Shown: piece by piece, positions 19,176 through 30,332 of the stretch | How positions within the stretch are numbered: the stretch's first letter is position 1 | Layout: each line of letters begins with the position of its first letter | Source: Centrapalus pauciflorus | Taxonomy: Eukaryota; Streptophyta; Magnoliopsida; Asterales; Asteraceae | Reading direction: 5' to 3' | Assembly: GCA_020465985.1 (NCBI GenBank) | Contig: JAANYP010004422.1 | Location: forward strand, 186,001 to 250,000 | Length of the DNA stretch: 64,000 nucleotides | Notes under the pieces: model-generated | Databases searched by the model: none | What the model was told of the DNA's origin: nothing | The model's input: only the letters and a program-made list of their open reading frames with translations | Translations under genes and position numbers: made by a program

Positions 19176-20355
19176 GTGAGTTTCCTTTCTGTTTTATGTT
19201 GTATTTTTCAGTTTATTCATATATCTGTTGAATAACAGTTTTTGTATATTCGTATATGGGTGTTCATGGTGTTTCAAAATTTTTGTTTATTAAACTGAAA
19301 TTAAATTTGTGGTGGTTTACGGTTTATGCATTTGAACATGAATCCGAAATTTCATGGTTCAATTCAAATCACACAAGCAGAAAATTGAAATTTTAGATCG
19401 AATGGTTTCGAGTTCATACTTTTCTAAATTTTGAATTTTTAACAACCATGTTGTTGTTTTTAATCAATGTTCAGTAAAAAAAAGTTGTTTGAAATTGTTT
19501 TTCGAGTGGGAAACAAGTTTTAAATCAGTTAAAAAAGTCCTTGGAAATAATTTTTTTGAAAAATCAATATAAGGACTTGTATATAATTTCAAAGAACTTT
19601 CTCGATTGAAAGTATAATCGAGAAACACTTCTCAGTGTTAATTGAGTTGATTGTTTCATCATTTGAGAAATGTTATGATTGATTCGAGTTGACCAATTTG
19701 TCAATCGAGTTGAACATATGATCTGATCGAGTTGGACTATTGACTCATTCGAGTCCTTTCATGACTCATTCGAGTTGGACTTAAAATATACTCGAGTCCT
19801 TTCTCCTTTCATTCGAGTCTAGTTATATTTCATTCGAGTTAACTCATGGTTAATTCGAGTTGGTTTTATTCTTCTTTCGAGATTCTTCAAGACTTAATCG
19901 AGAAATGTTACACTTCATTCGAGTTGAATGTAAGCTCAATCGAGTATCATCAGATGTCATTCGAGTTTCTGCATAGATACATTCGAGAATCTTTCAATTT
20001 CATTCGAGTTTGTTCACAGGCTTATTCGAGATTTTTCAAGAGTCAATCGAGATGTATAAAGACTCATTCGAGTTTTTATTCAATATTTTTCCTAAGTGTT
20101 GGGATTTTAATGTTTTAAGAAAAGTGTAACATATTTTCAAGAAATTGTTAAAAATCTGTGTTTTTTTAACATTGGTCTCTGAAAGATTGACTTTGGAATC
20201 CGGTTAATAATATTTTCATATTATTGTCTGGGATCCCGATGCTTTAAACAGAAAAACACAAATTTTTTAATTTCTGGCAAAATGTTCTGTTTTTCTAATT
20301 TGAATAATTTCATTTGTTTACCTGCTTTGTCTAACATGTTTGTTATATTTCACAG
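19176..20355 (+). other. Candidate leader intron of ORF3 in A2
   Basis: It starts AATT|GTGAGTTT and ends TATATTTCACAG|GT, seven bases before the ORF3 start codon. Length is 1,180 bases, T-rich, with many ATGs that splicing would remove. A3 keeps both sites (GTAAGTAT and TTTTTCACAAG). The TCATTCGAGTT array lies inside it. Predicted, not shown. Confidence 0.55.
19600..20090 (+). repeat. TCATTCGAGTT repeat array of A2
   Basis: About 22 copies of a (T/A)CATTCGAGTT or CAATCGAGTT core spaced 15-30 bases apart, on the plus (element sense) strand. The spacers between cores are not conserved. Confidence 0.85.
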
Positions 20356-20362
20356 GTTACAA

Positions 20363-23300
20363 ATGACATCTCAAAGTCATTCCCATTATTCAAATTCTTT
20401 CGACTCTCATTCATCATCAAACCATACACTTGTCTCTAAACCCTTCCGTTCGACTTCAGTTACAAGGCCTTCACCTTCAACCATAATACCCGACAATCAA
20501 CTAGTCAAACCCAAATATTGCCTTCCATTCAAAGACAATAACCACCGTCTTGATACAAAAGTGATTAAAGTTAGTCACCCAATCATTGTCGACATTCTCA
20601 AAGGACATCCTTTGGGATATCTTCTCCAATATAAACCATCCATTCCACAAGTTTACCTTCAGCAATTTTGGCATACTGTAAAGTTTGTTCCAGCAGATGG
20701 TAACCACCACTTCAAGGTTACCATCGATCAGTTCAAATCAAAGATCACTTTGGCCGGGCTTCGACACAATTTGTTCCTATCCAGAAGGATTGATACAGTT
20801 AACTTTCCAGAGTTAGCTGATTTTGAAGATTTCGTGTCAGATGAAGAATTGGGTCATGACCTGATTAGCCTGGGATACTCAAAGCCCTTACCTAAAAGTT
20901 CAAAATTCCATCGAAATGGGCTAAACGAAGAATGGTATACATTGTTTGGGATCATCAATAGATGTATGACATCAAAGCATACTGGCATAGATCGATGCAG
21001 TATCCATTGTCTCAGGATATTTCACGGCATCGCATTCAACAAGCATTACGATTATGCTCAGTGCATTTGGGAAGACTTGAAGGAAATTGTACTTGCCAAG
21101 ACTACAAACAGATCCAGGAAGTTTGTTCCGCTACAAAGGTTCATCCAGATTTTAATCCGAGGCATCCTATGGGCAAATGAAAATATACCGAAGAGATCAA
21201 ACTCTCAACGATGCCCTGATTACGTTATGATGAGCCTCCATGAAGTTCCGGATTCTCCAAATGCAAACATAATGCCAATACCAGAAGCACTGTTAAGGTA
21301 TGTTGATCAATCCAGTGAGAATGTGAGGCTGTATCGCATAGACCATGCTCCCATAGAGACCCAAGAACCGGGTTCTCTAAACCAAGGAGTTATAGGAAGA
21401 GAGGAACTTCAGCAAGGGGCTGAAGTTCAGGGAAGCCTTCCAGTGTCTGAGGGAGAAGTGGGTAATGTAATGGGAGGTGAGGGAGAAGAGAGTAGTTCTG
21501 ATTCTGAACGTACTTTGTCGAATATAAATGAGGGAGCGGAGGAAGGTGATGATTGACATGATCATGATGAGGGAGGAGCAGGTTTAATGGATATTGTTAG
21601 TATAGCTCAAACGAGTGTGAGGGAGGTTCTAAACCTAGAAAGCTGGGATATTGCCACAACTGCTGTGAGCTCCCAACAGGGAGTTAGCATTGAAGAAGTC
21701 AGTATCCCACTGACGATTGCACACCCCATTATCCACTCAGTCTCCTCTCAAGGAGACTGTTTCACTTGAGCACCAGGATCAAACACAACATCTATCCGAT
21801 AATCCTTTGGATTTAATGGATATTGAATTCAGTACACATCTGCCCGAGTGTACAACTTCATTTCAAGCACTGTGTCTAGAACCTATACACGATAGGACAC
21901 TTGAGTCTACTTCATTTGTTGAAGTCAGTGCAGTTGAACTTAGTGTTCCTGCCGGAACATCCTCAGTTACGGAAGCATTTGTTGCTCCGTCACTTGAAGA
22001 GGGTGGAAGTTCAGTCAGAGCTATCACTATGCTAACTCTGAGCACTGGTCACACAGAGGTTCTTTTCACAAGTTCCACTATTGTGTCAACTGGAAGTCTG
22101 AGTGATCCAGTCGTTAATCTTTCTCCGTTTGTTACTGAAACATCTCTGAGCCAAGCATTAAATGATGCTGTTGCGGGAGTAAACAATCATGTTTCTACTC
22201 AGCTATCTGAAGTTATGGCTCAAATGAATAACATTCACAAATTTTTGAAAGGAAAGTCCGTAGCCGAGGAGTCAGTGAAGCAACCTGATCCGAATCAAGC
22301 CATTGAAGAACTGAGGGATTTAGTGTTTGAGCAGTTTGATGAAATGCGAGAGAGAATGATAGGCTTGGAAAGTACTGTGATCACTTCGTCAGGCAATTCA
22401 TCAGAAAGGGTGGCGGCTGTTGAACAGACCTGTAAGGCTCAAGATTCTGCGCCAAAACGCAAACATGATGAGCATGACGAAGACTCCGATGATGCTCCTC
22501 ATGAGGGGGAGAAGAGGAGGAAGCTTGACGAGCCTACACCGGGAATTTTAATGATAACATATCCAGAGAAGGAGGCTGAGGTTAGAGAGAAGGAAGAAGG
22601 AAGCTCAAAGGAACCTGCTGATGTTCAAAGTGAGCTGGGATTGATTCTTCATGAAGATGTTCCAGATCCTTTGAACATTCAGTCAGAAATTTACAATTTT
22701 AAGGAGTATAATGATTCAGAAGATGATGTTCAAGAAGTCCAGGATCAAAGGTTGATGATTCAAGGAATAGAAAGTGAAGGTGAGAAAGAGGTCTATGTTG
22801 AGTTATCGGATGATGATGATTTGATTGCATTAACTGATATTGATTTTCAAGCTGAAAGAATTGAGGAAGAAGAAGAATTAGTGCAAGAGATTTTGAATGA
22901 ATACATACCAACACCAACGGTTGAAAAGCCTGAGGTTGAGGTTCAAGTTAAAGAAGAGATTGAAGAGTTTCCGATTGAGAATGTGATCTCACAAGAGAGA
23001 GTGGTGTTGAACGAAGTTGAAGTAATGGAAAGATTTTTCAATAAATACATTCTGGCTGATGAGTCACAAAAACAACACCGACTCAGGTTTGAAGCTCAAC
23101 AAGTTGTGCAAAGGGAAATTAGAGATATGCTTACTTTGCTCAGTAAGGATGAAATCAGCAAGAAGAAAGTTAGAAAATTTGAATTATCTGCAAGAAACTC
23201 TGCTGAGTTCATCAAGAAAAGGAATAAATTGCCCTATCTTGAACATATTCTGGAGAAAAGAATCTTTTGCAAGAAACAAGCTCCATGTATGATTCTAAAA

Positions 23301-24030
23301 CTGTTTAGGGTTCTGGAGCCTAATATGCCGAATCTTGTAAACTATGCTAGTTTCTTGAGGAACAAGACCCAACCAGTGGATAAAGTGAAGAGTGAATTTA
23401 GGATAGTTGATTTAATCAAAACTGAGAAAGACCGGTTCGTTCAAATCTTCTATCCTACGTTCACTGTCACAAGAGCGGATGGAAATATCTATACATTCAC
23501 CGAAGCAGACATGTTCAATATGCACTTGGTCGATATAGAAGACTTATTCGATGAATTGTGTCGCAATAAGAGAAATGAACACCGTACATTTGCACTGAAG
23601 AGAATTTTTCACTTCATGCATACCAAACTGGTATTGATGTCTGTGCAAGATCTGCAGATTGGTGTCGAAAGAGGAATGAGGAAAATAAACATTACAGCTC
23701 CGAATCGAGAAATCAAGTTTGTAGGAGATCTAAAAGAGTATCAAGTCATTATGATCAAGCATCCTGCGGTCATGTACAAAGACAGAAATAAAAAGTTAAG
23801 AGCAATGAGGAGCGTTGAACTTAACAAATTTTTGTGATGGTACTTTACAGAAAGTTTTGAATGAATTGAAGGGAAAGCTTGCATCTGACAGGAAAAGAAA
23901 AACTAAGAAAGGAGCTTTATCTGTGAATGACAGAAGGTTGATGGTGGAGTTTATATCCAAAATTGAATGGAGACTTTCTGACAGGAAAAGTATAAGAAGA
24001 TTTGAGTTGAAGCTGGGGTTATCTACTTGA
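20363..24030 (+). pseudogene. ORF3 of A2 (QFW-domain protein)
   Basis: The start is chosen at 20363 (MTSQSHSHYS) because A3 has a matching MASQAQSQHS start and the 3' splice-like site lies just upstream. The frame is broken by a TGA near 21554, a frameshift near 21760, and an extra T in a T-run near 23830; otherwise it encodes about 1,220 residues. The N-terminal domain has VYLQQFWHTVKF, KITLAGLRHNLFL and a CMTSKHTG block. The middle is acidic and Ser-rich, with a coiled-coil stretch (EELRDLVFEQFDEMRERM) and KRKHDEHDEDS. The C-terminal domain has IFYPTFTVTRADGNIYTFTE, DMFNMHLVDIEDLF and basic helices. No membrane segment is seen. Function unknown. Confidence 0.83.
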
Positions 24031-24050
24031 AGACTTTGCTTATTCCATCA

Positions 24051-24060
24051 AAGGGGGAGA
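24051..24060 (+). other. Polypurine tract of A2
   Basis: AAGGGGGAGA directly before the 3' LTR. Confidence 0.88.
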
Positions 24061-24061
24061 T

Positions 24062-24344
24062 TGTTGGAATATCTTTTGTTGATGTAATACAAAGTCCAGG
24101 GTTTGTTCTGTAATTTCTTCATAGTTGTGAATAGTATAAATAATAGGTTGACCTTGTAATAGGAAATCCGATCTGACAATCTGCGAATTGAATTAGCACG
24201 GAATTCTAGAATTAGGGCAACAGTTCTATTCTCCATTTTTGTAATCATTCTGTCATCAATTCAAGCATTCGGTTAGTTTTAATTGTTCTTGTTCTTGATT
24301 GATTGTAGTAATTGTTGATTGATTGTTAGGATTCTGAATCCACA
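24062..24344 (+). repeat. 3' LTR of A2
   Basis: 283 bp from TGTTGGAATAT to AATCCACA. The following bases ATTGG could be a target duplication, but they also match the two spacer bases plus TGG that follow a family A 5' LTR, so the outer boundary is uncertain. Confidence 0.82.
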
Positions 24345-24379
24345 ATTGGATTTAAAAAATATATGGCTAAATGGAGGGG

Positions 24380-24606
24380 CCTAACGATCCAAAGATCTTA
24401 CGATCTTACTAACGATCCTACGAAAACAAATCGTATGTAGGATCGGATTGTCGTACGATCTTACAATCTTACTAACGATCCTACGATCTTGATTGCGATC
24501 CTAACCAAAATCAATCCTACTAGCGATCCTAATCGATATCCAATTGTAGGATCGTGGGATCGTACGATCCTACGATTTAAATCGCGATTTCGATAACCTT
24601 GCACGG
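24380..24606. repeat. GATCCTACGAT-rich repeat, copy 1
   Basis: About a dozen variants of ACGATCCTACGATCTTAC, many palindromic (CGATCG, GTACGATCCTACGAT). The right end GATTTCGATAACCTTG is the reverse complement of the left end of the related element at 45411 (CAAGGTTGTCAATATCG), so this looks like a partial inverted copy of that element. Confidence 0.6.
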
Positions 24607-24699
24607 TAGGAAACAAACAAAGTAAAGCCCTTTCATATTTCTTTTTTGTAAAAAATTAAGCTAAATATTTATTTAAAAGATATAAATATATAATCAGAT

Positions 24700-25021
24700 T
24701 TATTAAAAATTAGATTTAGGGAGGACATTTCCTTTCTAAATTTTTTTTAATAAAATCCTAAAAAAATTAAAACATTTTTTTAACTTTCAGACACCACAAG
24801 TGGTCTCTAAAGAGTTAAAAAAAATTGTGCCTAACACCATGTTGGAGGAAAAACTCCCGCTTACATTTTAGAGACAACTTATTGTTCCCAAACCTTAAAA
24901 GTTTTTGATTTTTCTGAAAATATATTCAAGGACAACTTGTCGTCCCATATTGTATACATTTAGAAACAACAATATGTTGTCCCTAAATGGTTCATCCCTA
25001 AAAGTTACATTTCTTGTAATG
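24700..25021 (-). mobile_element. CACTA-like (En/Spm) transposon terminus
   Basis: Read on the minus strand from 25021, CATTACAAGAAATG resembles the plant CACTA terminus CACTACAAGAAA with one change. It is followed by subterminal repeats of the form TTTAGGGACAAC and GGACGACAAGTTGTCC in both orientations, typical of CACTA ends. No transposase and no clear second end. The surrounding 24607-25373 holds nothing else I can identify. Confidence 0.45.
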
Positions 25022-25373
25022 CATATCGTCTCTGATAGATCGTATTTAGATAAACGACAAGTGACCAAATCGCTATATCATCTAACACTTCACTTTACAT
25101 GATTTAGATTTTCTGCTTTAATTGTTTCATATTCCATTGATGAATTTATCTTTTATTCTTTCTCATAAATCAACGAGTAATAAATTAACACAGACAACAA
25201 TGACTATCTAAGAACTGTCGTGTTCTATCACCAGCTTATATCACACATCATGTTCTATGGCTGATTCTCTATCATATAAATATATCTTTAATACTCCAAG
25301 TTCTCCAAACAAATGCCAACCCCATAAACCGCCATTACACTCTGTATCTACACCAAAGTCTGCATGTTTTCTC

Positions 25374-25545
25374 TTTTTTTTTTTTTAAATTAACTTGGGT
25401 GTCCGACTGGCTTTGCGATCCGACTAATCCAGGCGAACCTCTGTGGCCAAAAGCGGGTTTTTTTCTCCTAGGTTCAAACGTAGGACCTTCAAGCATTTTT
25501 ACAAACAGAGACCACCCTTTACCATCAGACCACAACCCTTGTGGT
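25374..25545 (-). mobile_element. tRNA-derived SINE
   Basis: On the minus strand a body begins GGTTGTGGTCTGATGG, with a box A-like TGGTCTGATGGTAAAGGG (25515-25532) and a box B-like GTTTGAACC (about 25470-25485). It ends in a 13-base A run (25374-25386 as T on plus). Box spacing fits a Pol III internal promoter. The flanks carry a similar but inexact TGCA(CA)GACT, perhaps a decayed target duplication. It sits in an intron of the DnaJ pseudogene. Confidence 0.65.
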
Positions 25546-25781
25546 CAGTCTGTGCAAGTTTGGTACTTTAACATGTATCTGTAAATGGTTACCCCAAAAT
25601 ATTTTTAGTGGCCTAAAAAAACCAGATCGTAAATTTAGGAATAAATTTTGTTAGAGTTACAGTAATTTTTTGAAAATTTTGCACACTATAGAAAAGGTTC
25701 CTATAGGCATGATTGTTTTAGACAATTCAATTGAAAACAGAGACATCAAACATATATTTTGGCCTAAGTACAAAATCTTAC

Positions 25782-26340
25782 GATTTGAATATGTCTTGAA
25801 TATCCATTCCTCCACCGCTCCGCCTCCGCCTCCGCCACCAGCAACATGTTGTTTAAGACCTTCTTCACCATATCGATCGTACATACTTCTCTTCTCGCTA
25901 TTAGATAACACTTCATAAGCTGGAAATACCCAAACAAACGTTACATCTCACATCAACCCGAAATACAAAATAAACATCACACAACTCACAAAAAAACAAT
26001 GCGTAAATGAAGCATATACCATTATTAATCTCAAAAAACTTTTTGTTAGCCTCTTCAAATCCTTGATTCTTGTCACGATGATATTTCAAAGCAAGCTTCC
26101 TATAAGACCTTTTAATTTGATCGATCGTCTGATGCACCCTTGGGAACTTGAAGTGTATCATAATAACTTTTCCTGTAGCAAAAACAAAAACAAACATTCA
26201 GGATTATTTGTAGATGTATTTACATGAACAGAAGCAGAAAGATGAAGTATGAAAAGAAATCAACACTTACGCCGCATTAGCAATCAGCAAAACAGTTATA
26301 CATAGATTAAGAAGAAGAATTTAGATCTGCAATGCGCCAT
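25782..26340 (-). pseudogene. ERDJ3B: ERdj3B-type ER-luminal DnaJ, truncated pseudogene
   Basis: Three exons on the minus strand: 26340-26271 (MAHCRSKFFF, a decayed signal peptide), 26172-26020 and 25919-25782, with GT..AG introns in the right phase. Exon 2 encodes the J-domain start (SYYDTLQVPKGASDD, then QIKRSYRKLALKY). Exon 3 encodes AYEVLSNSEKRSMYDRYGEE, a Gly-rich stretch and MDIQDIF. The family acts as an Hsp40 partner of BiP in the ER. Breaks: a frameshift in exon 1, a 4-base GATC/CGAT duplication in exon 2, a frameshift after the Gly run, and HPD changed to HRD, which should abolish Hsp70 stimulation. All later exons (substrate-binding part) are absent. Assignment to ERdj3B rests on LQVPKGASD and DKNQG. 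Confidence 0.8.
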
Positions 26341-26605
26341 TTGTAAGGAAAATTAAGCCCTACCAAATCAAAATCAAGGATCTCGATTTAGAAACATGGA
26401 TTTATAAATTTATTAGTGATTGAAGTGCTTAGAAACCTTGGGTTTATAGATTGTTGAATCACTCACAAGGAACATCGCAAAGAACACTCACAATCAAAAT
26501 GACAATCATATGATCATACTGAGATTAAAAAGTAAAAACTCCATTGAAGAATCAAAATCTCAGACCGCGGAAAAATACAACAAGGCGTCAACATTTGGCT
26601 GTTTT

Positions 26606-26616
26606 TGCCACGTGGA
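26606..26616. promoter_or_regulatory. G-box / UPR-type site upstream of the DnaJ pseudogene
   Basis: TGCCACGTGGA contains the palindrome CCACGTGG, a bZIP-binding core found in plant ER-stress promoters, about 270 bases upstream of the ATG. Confidence 0.5.
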
Positions 26617-26661
26617 ATTAAGAAATGCTAGCCAGTCAGAAAGAGCTTACACTTGTTTGAA

Positions 26662-26680
26662 CCAATAAGGTTGCGCCACG
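26662..26680. promoter_or_regulatory. ER stress response element (ERSE)
   Basis: CCAAT, exactly nine bases, CCACG: a full match to the ERSE consensus bound by NF-Y with bZIP28/bZIP60-type factors. It lies about 320 bases upstream of the ERdj3B-type start codon, in the expected promoter region of an ER chaperone gene. From here to 27056 I see nothing else. Confidence 0.75.
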
Positions 26681-27056
26681 TAATACATGTTCGTTTGGGC
26701 CTACGCCTTACTCACGGCAAGCGGAAAGCCCAAACAAAGTCAGGCCCCATGATGGTCTGAATTTATGCCATTGTGATTTATGAGTAAGCAATCTGAATGT
26801 CTGTTTGCAAAATCCGAAATGAAAGATAACGTCAAATAATTATGTACTTTTGAATTTGTAGTTATATATAGTGTATTTTTATTTGTGTATATTTATGTAG
26901 CGTACTTTTAAAAGTATTTTAGTTAGGTAATTAGGTAATATGATGACAGATACAACACATTATTATGTTTAGTCAAGCTATCTTTTTTTACACATATATG
27001 TAATGCATTTTTTTTACACATTTGGTAGTCAAACTTTCAAAAGTCTTTCAATTAGG

Positions 27057-27061
27057 TAGTT
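27057..27061. other. Target site duplication of B2, left copy
   Basis: TAGTT, repeated at 37531-37535 directly after the 3' LTR. Confidence 0.9.
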
Positions 27062-27685
27062 TGTTGGGAAATATTCTAAGTATGTCAAGCTGTTCAATTA
27101 GATTTCTCAAACTGTTAGTAGTATTTCTGTGTAATTACAAAGTTCAAGCTGCTAGTTCAAAAGTTCAAGCTGCCAGAGTTAAAAGTTCAAGCTGCTCAAC
27201 AGATTAACAACAGAAAAGTGCTGAAATTCAGGAAGTGATATATATTTCAAGATTTGAATATCTTCCAAGCATATCTACTACCAGAGAAATCAGAGTTCAT
27301 CAAGGAAACAAATCAGAAGGCTATATATATAGATAGACTAGGTCTTTCTACTGTAAGTCTGTACGTGCAACTTCTGTAATTGTGTGCTTCATTGTAGTTG
27401 CTTTCTGATAAAGTTTCTCAAGCCTCTAAGGTTGTAAAACCCTAAGAACAATTAGTGTTCTTCGTCTAATCAAACAGATTAGAGGTGATTGTAATCAGTG
27501 ATTTTGGCAATATAAAGGATTTGATTTTGATTATATTTATCTGTTATTTATTCTGAAAGTTTTCTTAAAACAATTAAGTGTTATTCCACAAACTTCTTGA
27601 TTGGACTTTGATTCAAAAACAAGGTTATTGGTTTACACTCTGATATATTAAAACCAGTTAATCTTAGGTGATTTTGATCTTGACA
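27062..27685 (+). repeat. 5' LTR of B2
   Basis: TGTTGGGAAATATTC to GATCTTGACA, with a TATATATAGATAG TATA region near 27325-27340. Five CAAGCTG-type motifs lie between 27085 and 27200. Confidence 0.95.
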
Positions 27686-27687
27686 AG

Positions 27688-27700
27688 TGGTATCAGAGCC
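27688..27700 (+). other. Primer binding site of B2
   Basis: TGGTATCAGAGCC, complementary to initiator-Met tRNA, two bases after the LTR. Confidence 0.95.
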
Positions 27701-27770
27701 AGGTTTTGTTTGTTATTCTTTGTTTTTAAAGTCAGAAACTTTCTTTGTTTTAATAATTTATTTTTCTGCA

Positions 27771-30245
27771 ATGGAGTTTGAAAATAGCAGTAGTGGATCT
27801 GGGCAAGGACTCAAAGTGCCTATGCTCAAACCCACTGAGTTCGAGATGTGGAAGCTCAGGATTCAACAACACATTCAATTTATTGATTATGCCCTATGGG
27901 AAGCTGTTAAAAAATCCTCCTGCAGTTGATCCTGAACTAGATGCTGATGGCAAACCCAAAAGAACACCTCCAAAAACTGAGATTGAAAGAAAGGCTAGAA
28001 TGAATGAAGTGAAAGCTCTTACTCTTTTACAAATAGCCATTCCTAATGCTTATCAACATCAGTTTAAAAAGTTCTATAATGCTCATTCTCTTTGGATTGC
28101 TTTAGAGAAAAGATTTGCTGGCAATGCTAGCACCAAAAGGAATCAAAAGGATCTCTTAAAACAGCAGTATGAAAACTTTTCTGGTGGCAAGAATGAAATC
28201 CTTACTCAGATTTTTGATAGGTTTAATAAGCTAATAGGTGAATTGGAGAGTGCTAAAGTCAGCCTAGATCAAGATGAAGTAAACAGAAAATTCCTCAGAT
28301 CTCTTGATGAAGAATGGACAGTCTATGCTGCCCAATGGAGAACCAAAGACACTCTAGATGAAATAGAGTTGGGTGACCTTTACAACAGCCTGAGAGTGTT
28401 TGAATCTGAAATTGAAAATAAAAAGAAATCCTTTTCTTACAATCACAAGACTGCTCTGCTGTCATCAGCATTAACTGATAGATCAAACTGTTGTGATTGT
28501 CAGGTGTTGATGGTAACTCTTCTAAAGTTCATTATGAAGCATTTGTTGCAGGTGATGGACTTTTTGCTCTTAATGCTGAAGATCTGGAACAAATTCATCC
28601 AGATGATTTAGAAGAGATGGACTTAAAGTGGCAACATGCTATGTTGACTATGAGGGCCAAAAGATTTCTGAAAAGGACTGGCAGACCAAACTTTCAAGCC
28701 AGAATAGAAGGCAAGCCAACATTTGATAAATCAATGGTTGAGTGCTTTAAATGCCACAAGCTTGGCCACTTTGCTAGAGAGTGCAGATCCCAAGGTCATC
28801 AGCCACCAAGACCCCAACAAACAAATCAAACTTCATCCTCACAAGCTCTTGTCTCAAACATGCAAAAATATGGTTAAAAAGTACAGAGATCATAATGAGA
28901 GCATGTGCAAAACTCTATCTAAGATGGAAGAGAGGAGATATGAGTATATGCAGGCTATAGAAGATCTTGAAAAACAGATCAATGACTAAAAGGATAATGA
29001 GATTCAGATGGGACATGATAGAACATATCATGAGTGGAAGAAAAAGGAACTGAATGAGAAAATAGAAACCCTAAATAAGAAACTAGATGAGGCTGAACAG
29101 AAGGTGTTAGAAGCTAACAAGAAAATAGTATCTATTAATATAGATTTTGGTAGCTTCAAGCTGGCCAATCAAAAGCTAGAACACCTAATGGAGGTCGAAT
29201 TTAAAGTTAGGGTAAAATCTCAACTCAATCCCAAGGAAGGTATAGGATATAAAGCTACTCCACCCCCATACAACAACAAATACATTCATCCTATGAGTGA
29301 AGTTGCTGATAGGCTTGTGAATGAACCATTAGATGAGAAAATGAAAACTGTAGATCCTATCCTTGAGGACAAGCCTGAATCTAAAGAAGAATTAATTCCA
29401 AGTAAAGGCTGTGAGTGTAAAGAAGTTGAGAGTAACTCCAGAACAATGAGTGAACCTATAGAACCTCCCACTTCCAGTTTCATCAAAGCTCACAGTGTGA
29501 AAGGAAAAGAGAAGATGAGTGTATGCAATAATGCTCCACATGTTTTCGTACCTTCTAACTGTAACATTGCATCTTCTTCAAAATCTAATAAAAAGGGTAA
29601 GACTGTTCCAATATGCACATGCCAAAAGCATGGTGTTCAAAAATTTCCCACACAGCAATAGGTGAGGGGAAATCAAAGGAACAAGAACCAGTTATGGTCT
29701 CACAAAACTGGTTTTCCAATCCAAACAATCAAAAGATGTTTCCACTGTGGCAGGTAAAATCATTTGGCCAGGCATTGCTTATATAAACAATCTGTTACAA
29801 AACAGATTGTGGTTCAAAAATATGCCATTGTTAAAAACTCAAAAATTTCAAAGGACCAAACACCTGTCACACCAGTTCCAAAGAAGACAGTTGATCACAG
29901 GTACTTAAAAGTCAACAAAAGACAGCCTACACACCAAAAACAAGTTTTAGCAAAATCTAAATCAAATATAAAAAAGGTCTGGTGTGTTAAAGGCAAAAAC
30001 ATAGATCAAACTGCTAATGCAAGTGTTGAGACTGTTGAGCCAAAAGTTGGAACTGGTAGTTCAAATTCTGAAGCTGCTAGCACTCAGAACCCAGTTCAAA
30101 CTGCTAAGTCTAAAACTGGAATTGGTAGTGGATCTTCTGAGACTGTAAAGAAAAGATTGGAAAGAATACCTGGATACCTAATGTCATAACTAAATACTCC
30201 TCACAGAATCCAGTTCAAACTGCTAAGTTTAAAAAGACACAAACA
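27771..30245 (+). pseudogene. Gag of B2
   Basis: Starts MEFENSSSGSGQGLK, colinear with gag of B1. A frameshift (extra A in an A-run) near 27905 and others near 28500 and 28850, plus a TAA near 28987 and a TAG near 29660, break it into pieces. The zinc knuckle CFKCHKLGHFAREC is intact (near 28742-28783). The second knuckle (about 29740) ends at a TAA. About 100 bases present in B1 between the knuckle and the coiled coil are deleted here (joint near 28855). Confidence 0.88.
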
Positions 30246-30332
30246 GTATTTAGTTATGTCAATGTACAAGGACAACCCAAAACCAATTTGGTTTGGGTTT
30301 ACTCCACTACTAACTAAGCTTTTTCTGTGCAG
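30246..30332 (+). other. Intron-like gag/pol overlap of B2
   Basis: 87 bases from GTATTT to TTTTTCTGTGCAG with a perfect TACTAAC branch sequence near 30308-30314. Removing it joins gag codon ACA to pol codon GGC in phase, as in B1, although the overlap is one base shorter here. Confidence 0.42.

Larger units (their letters stand above)
18718..24344 (+). mobile_element. Family A copia element A2, 5'-truncated
   Basis: A plus-strand remnant that begins inside the polypurine-like spacer after pol and continues through a leader, ORF3, a terminal polypurine tract and a 3' LTR (24062-24344). Everything 5' of this (LTR, gag, pol) is missing and is not found on the far side of B1. Spacer, ORF3 and LTR match A3 (minus strand), and the LTR matches A1. 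Confidence 0.9.

Noticed and set aside
20363..24030. Viral envelope gene
   Set aside because: The position fits the env-like ORF of Sireviruses, but no signal peptide, fusion peptide or membrane anchor is visible.
24607..25373. Host exons in the spacer before the DnaJ remnant
   Set aside because: No reading frame with known motifs; the only structure is the CACTA-like terminus.
27688..27700. Possible tRNA gene piece
   Set aside because: It is the retrotransposon primer site next to an LTR; no cloverleaf can be formed.
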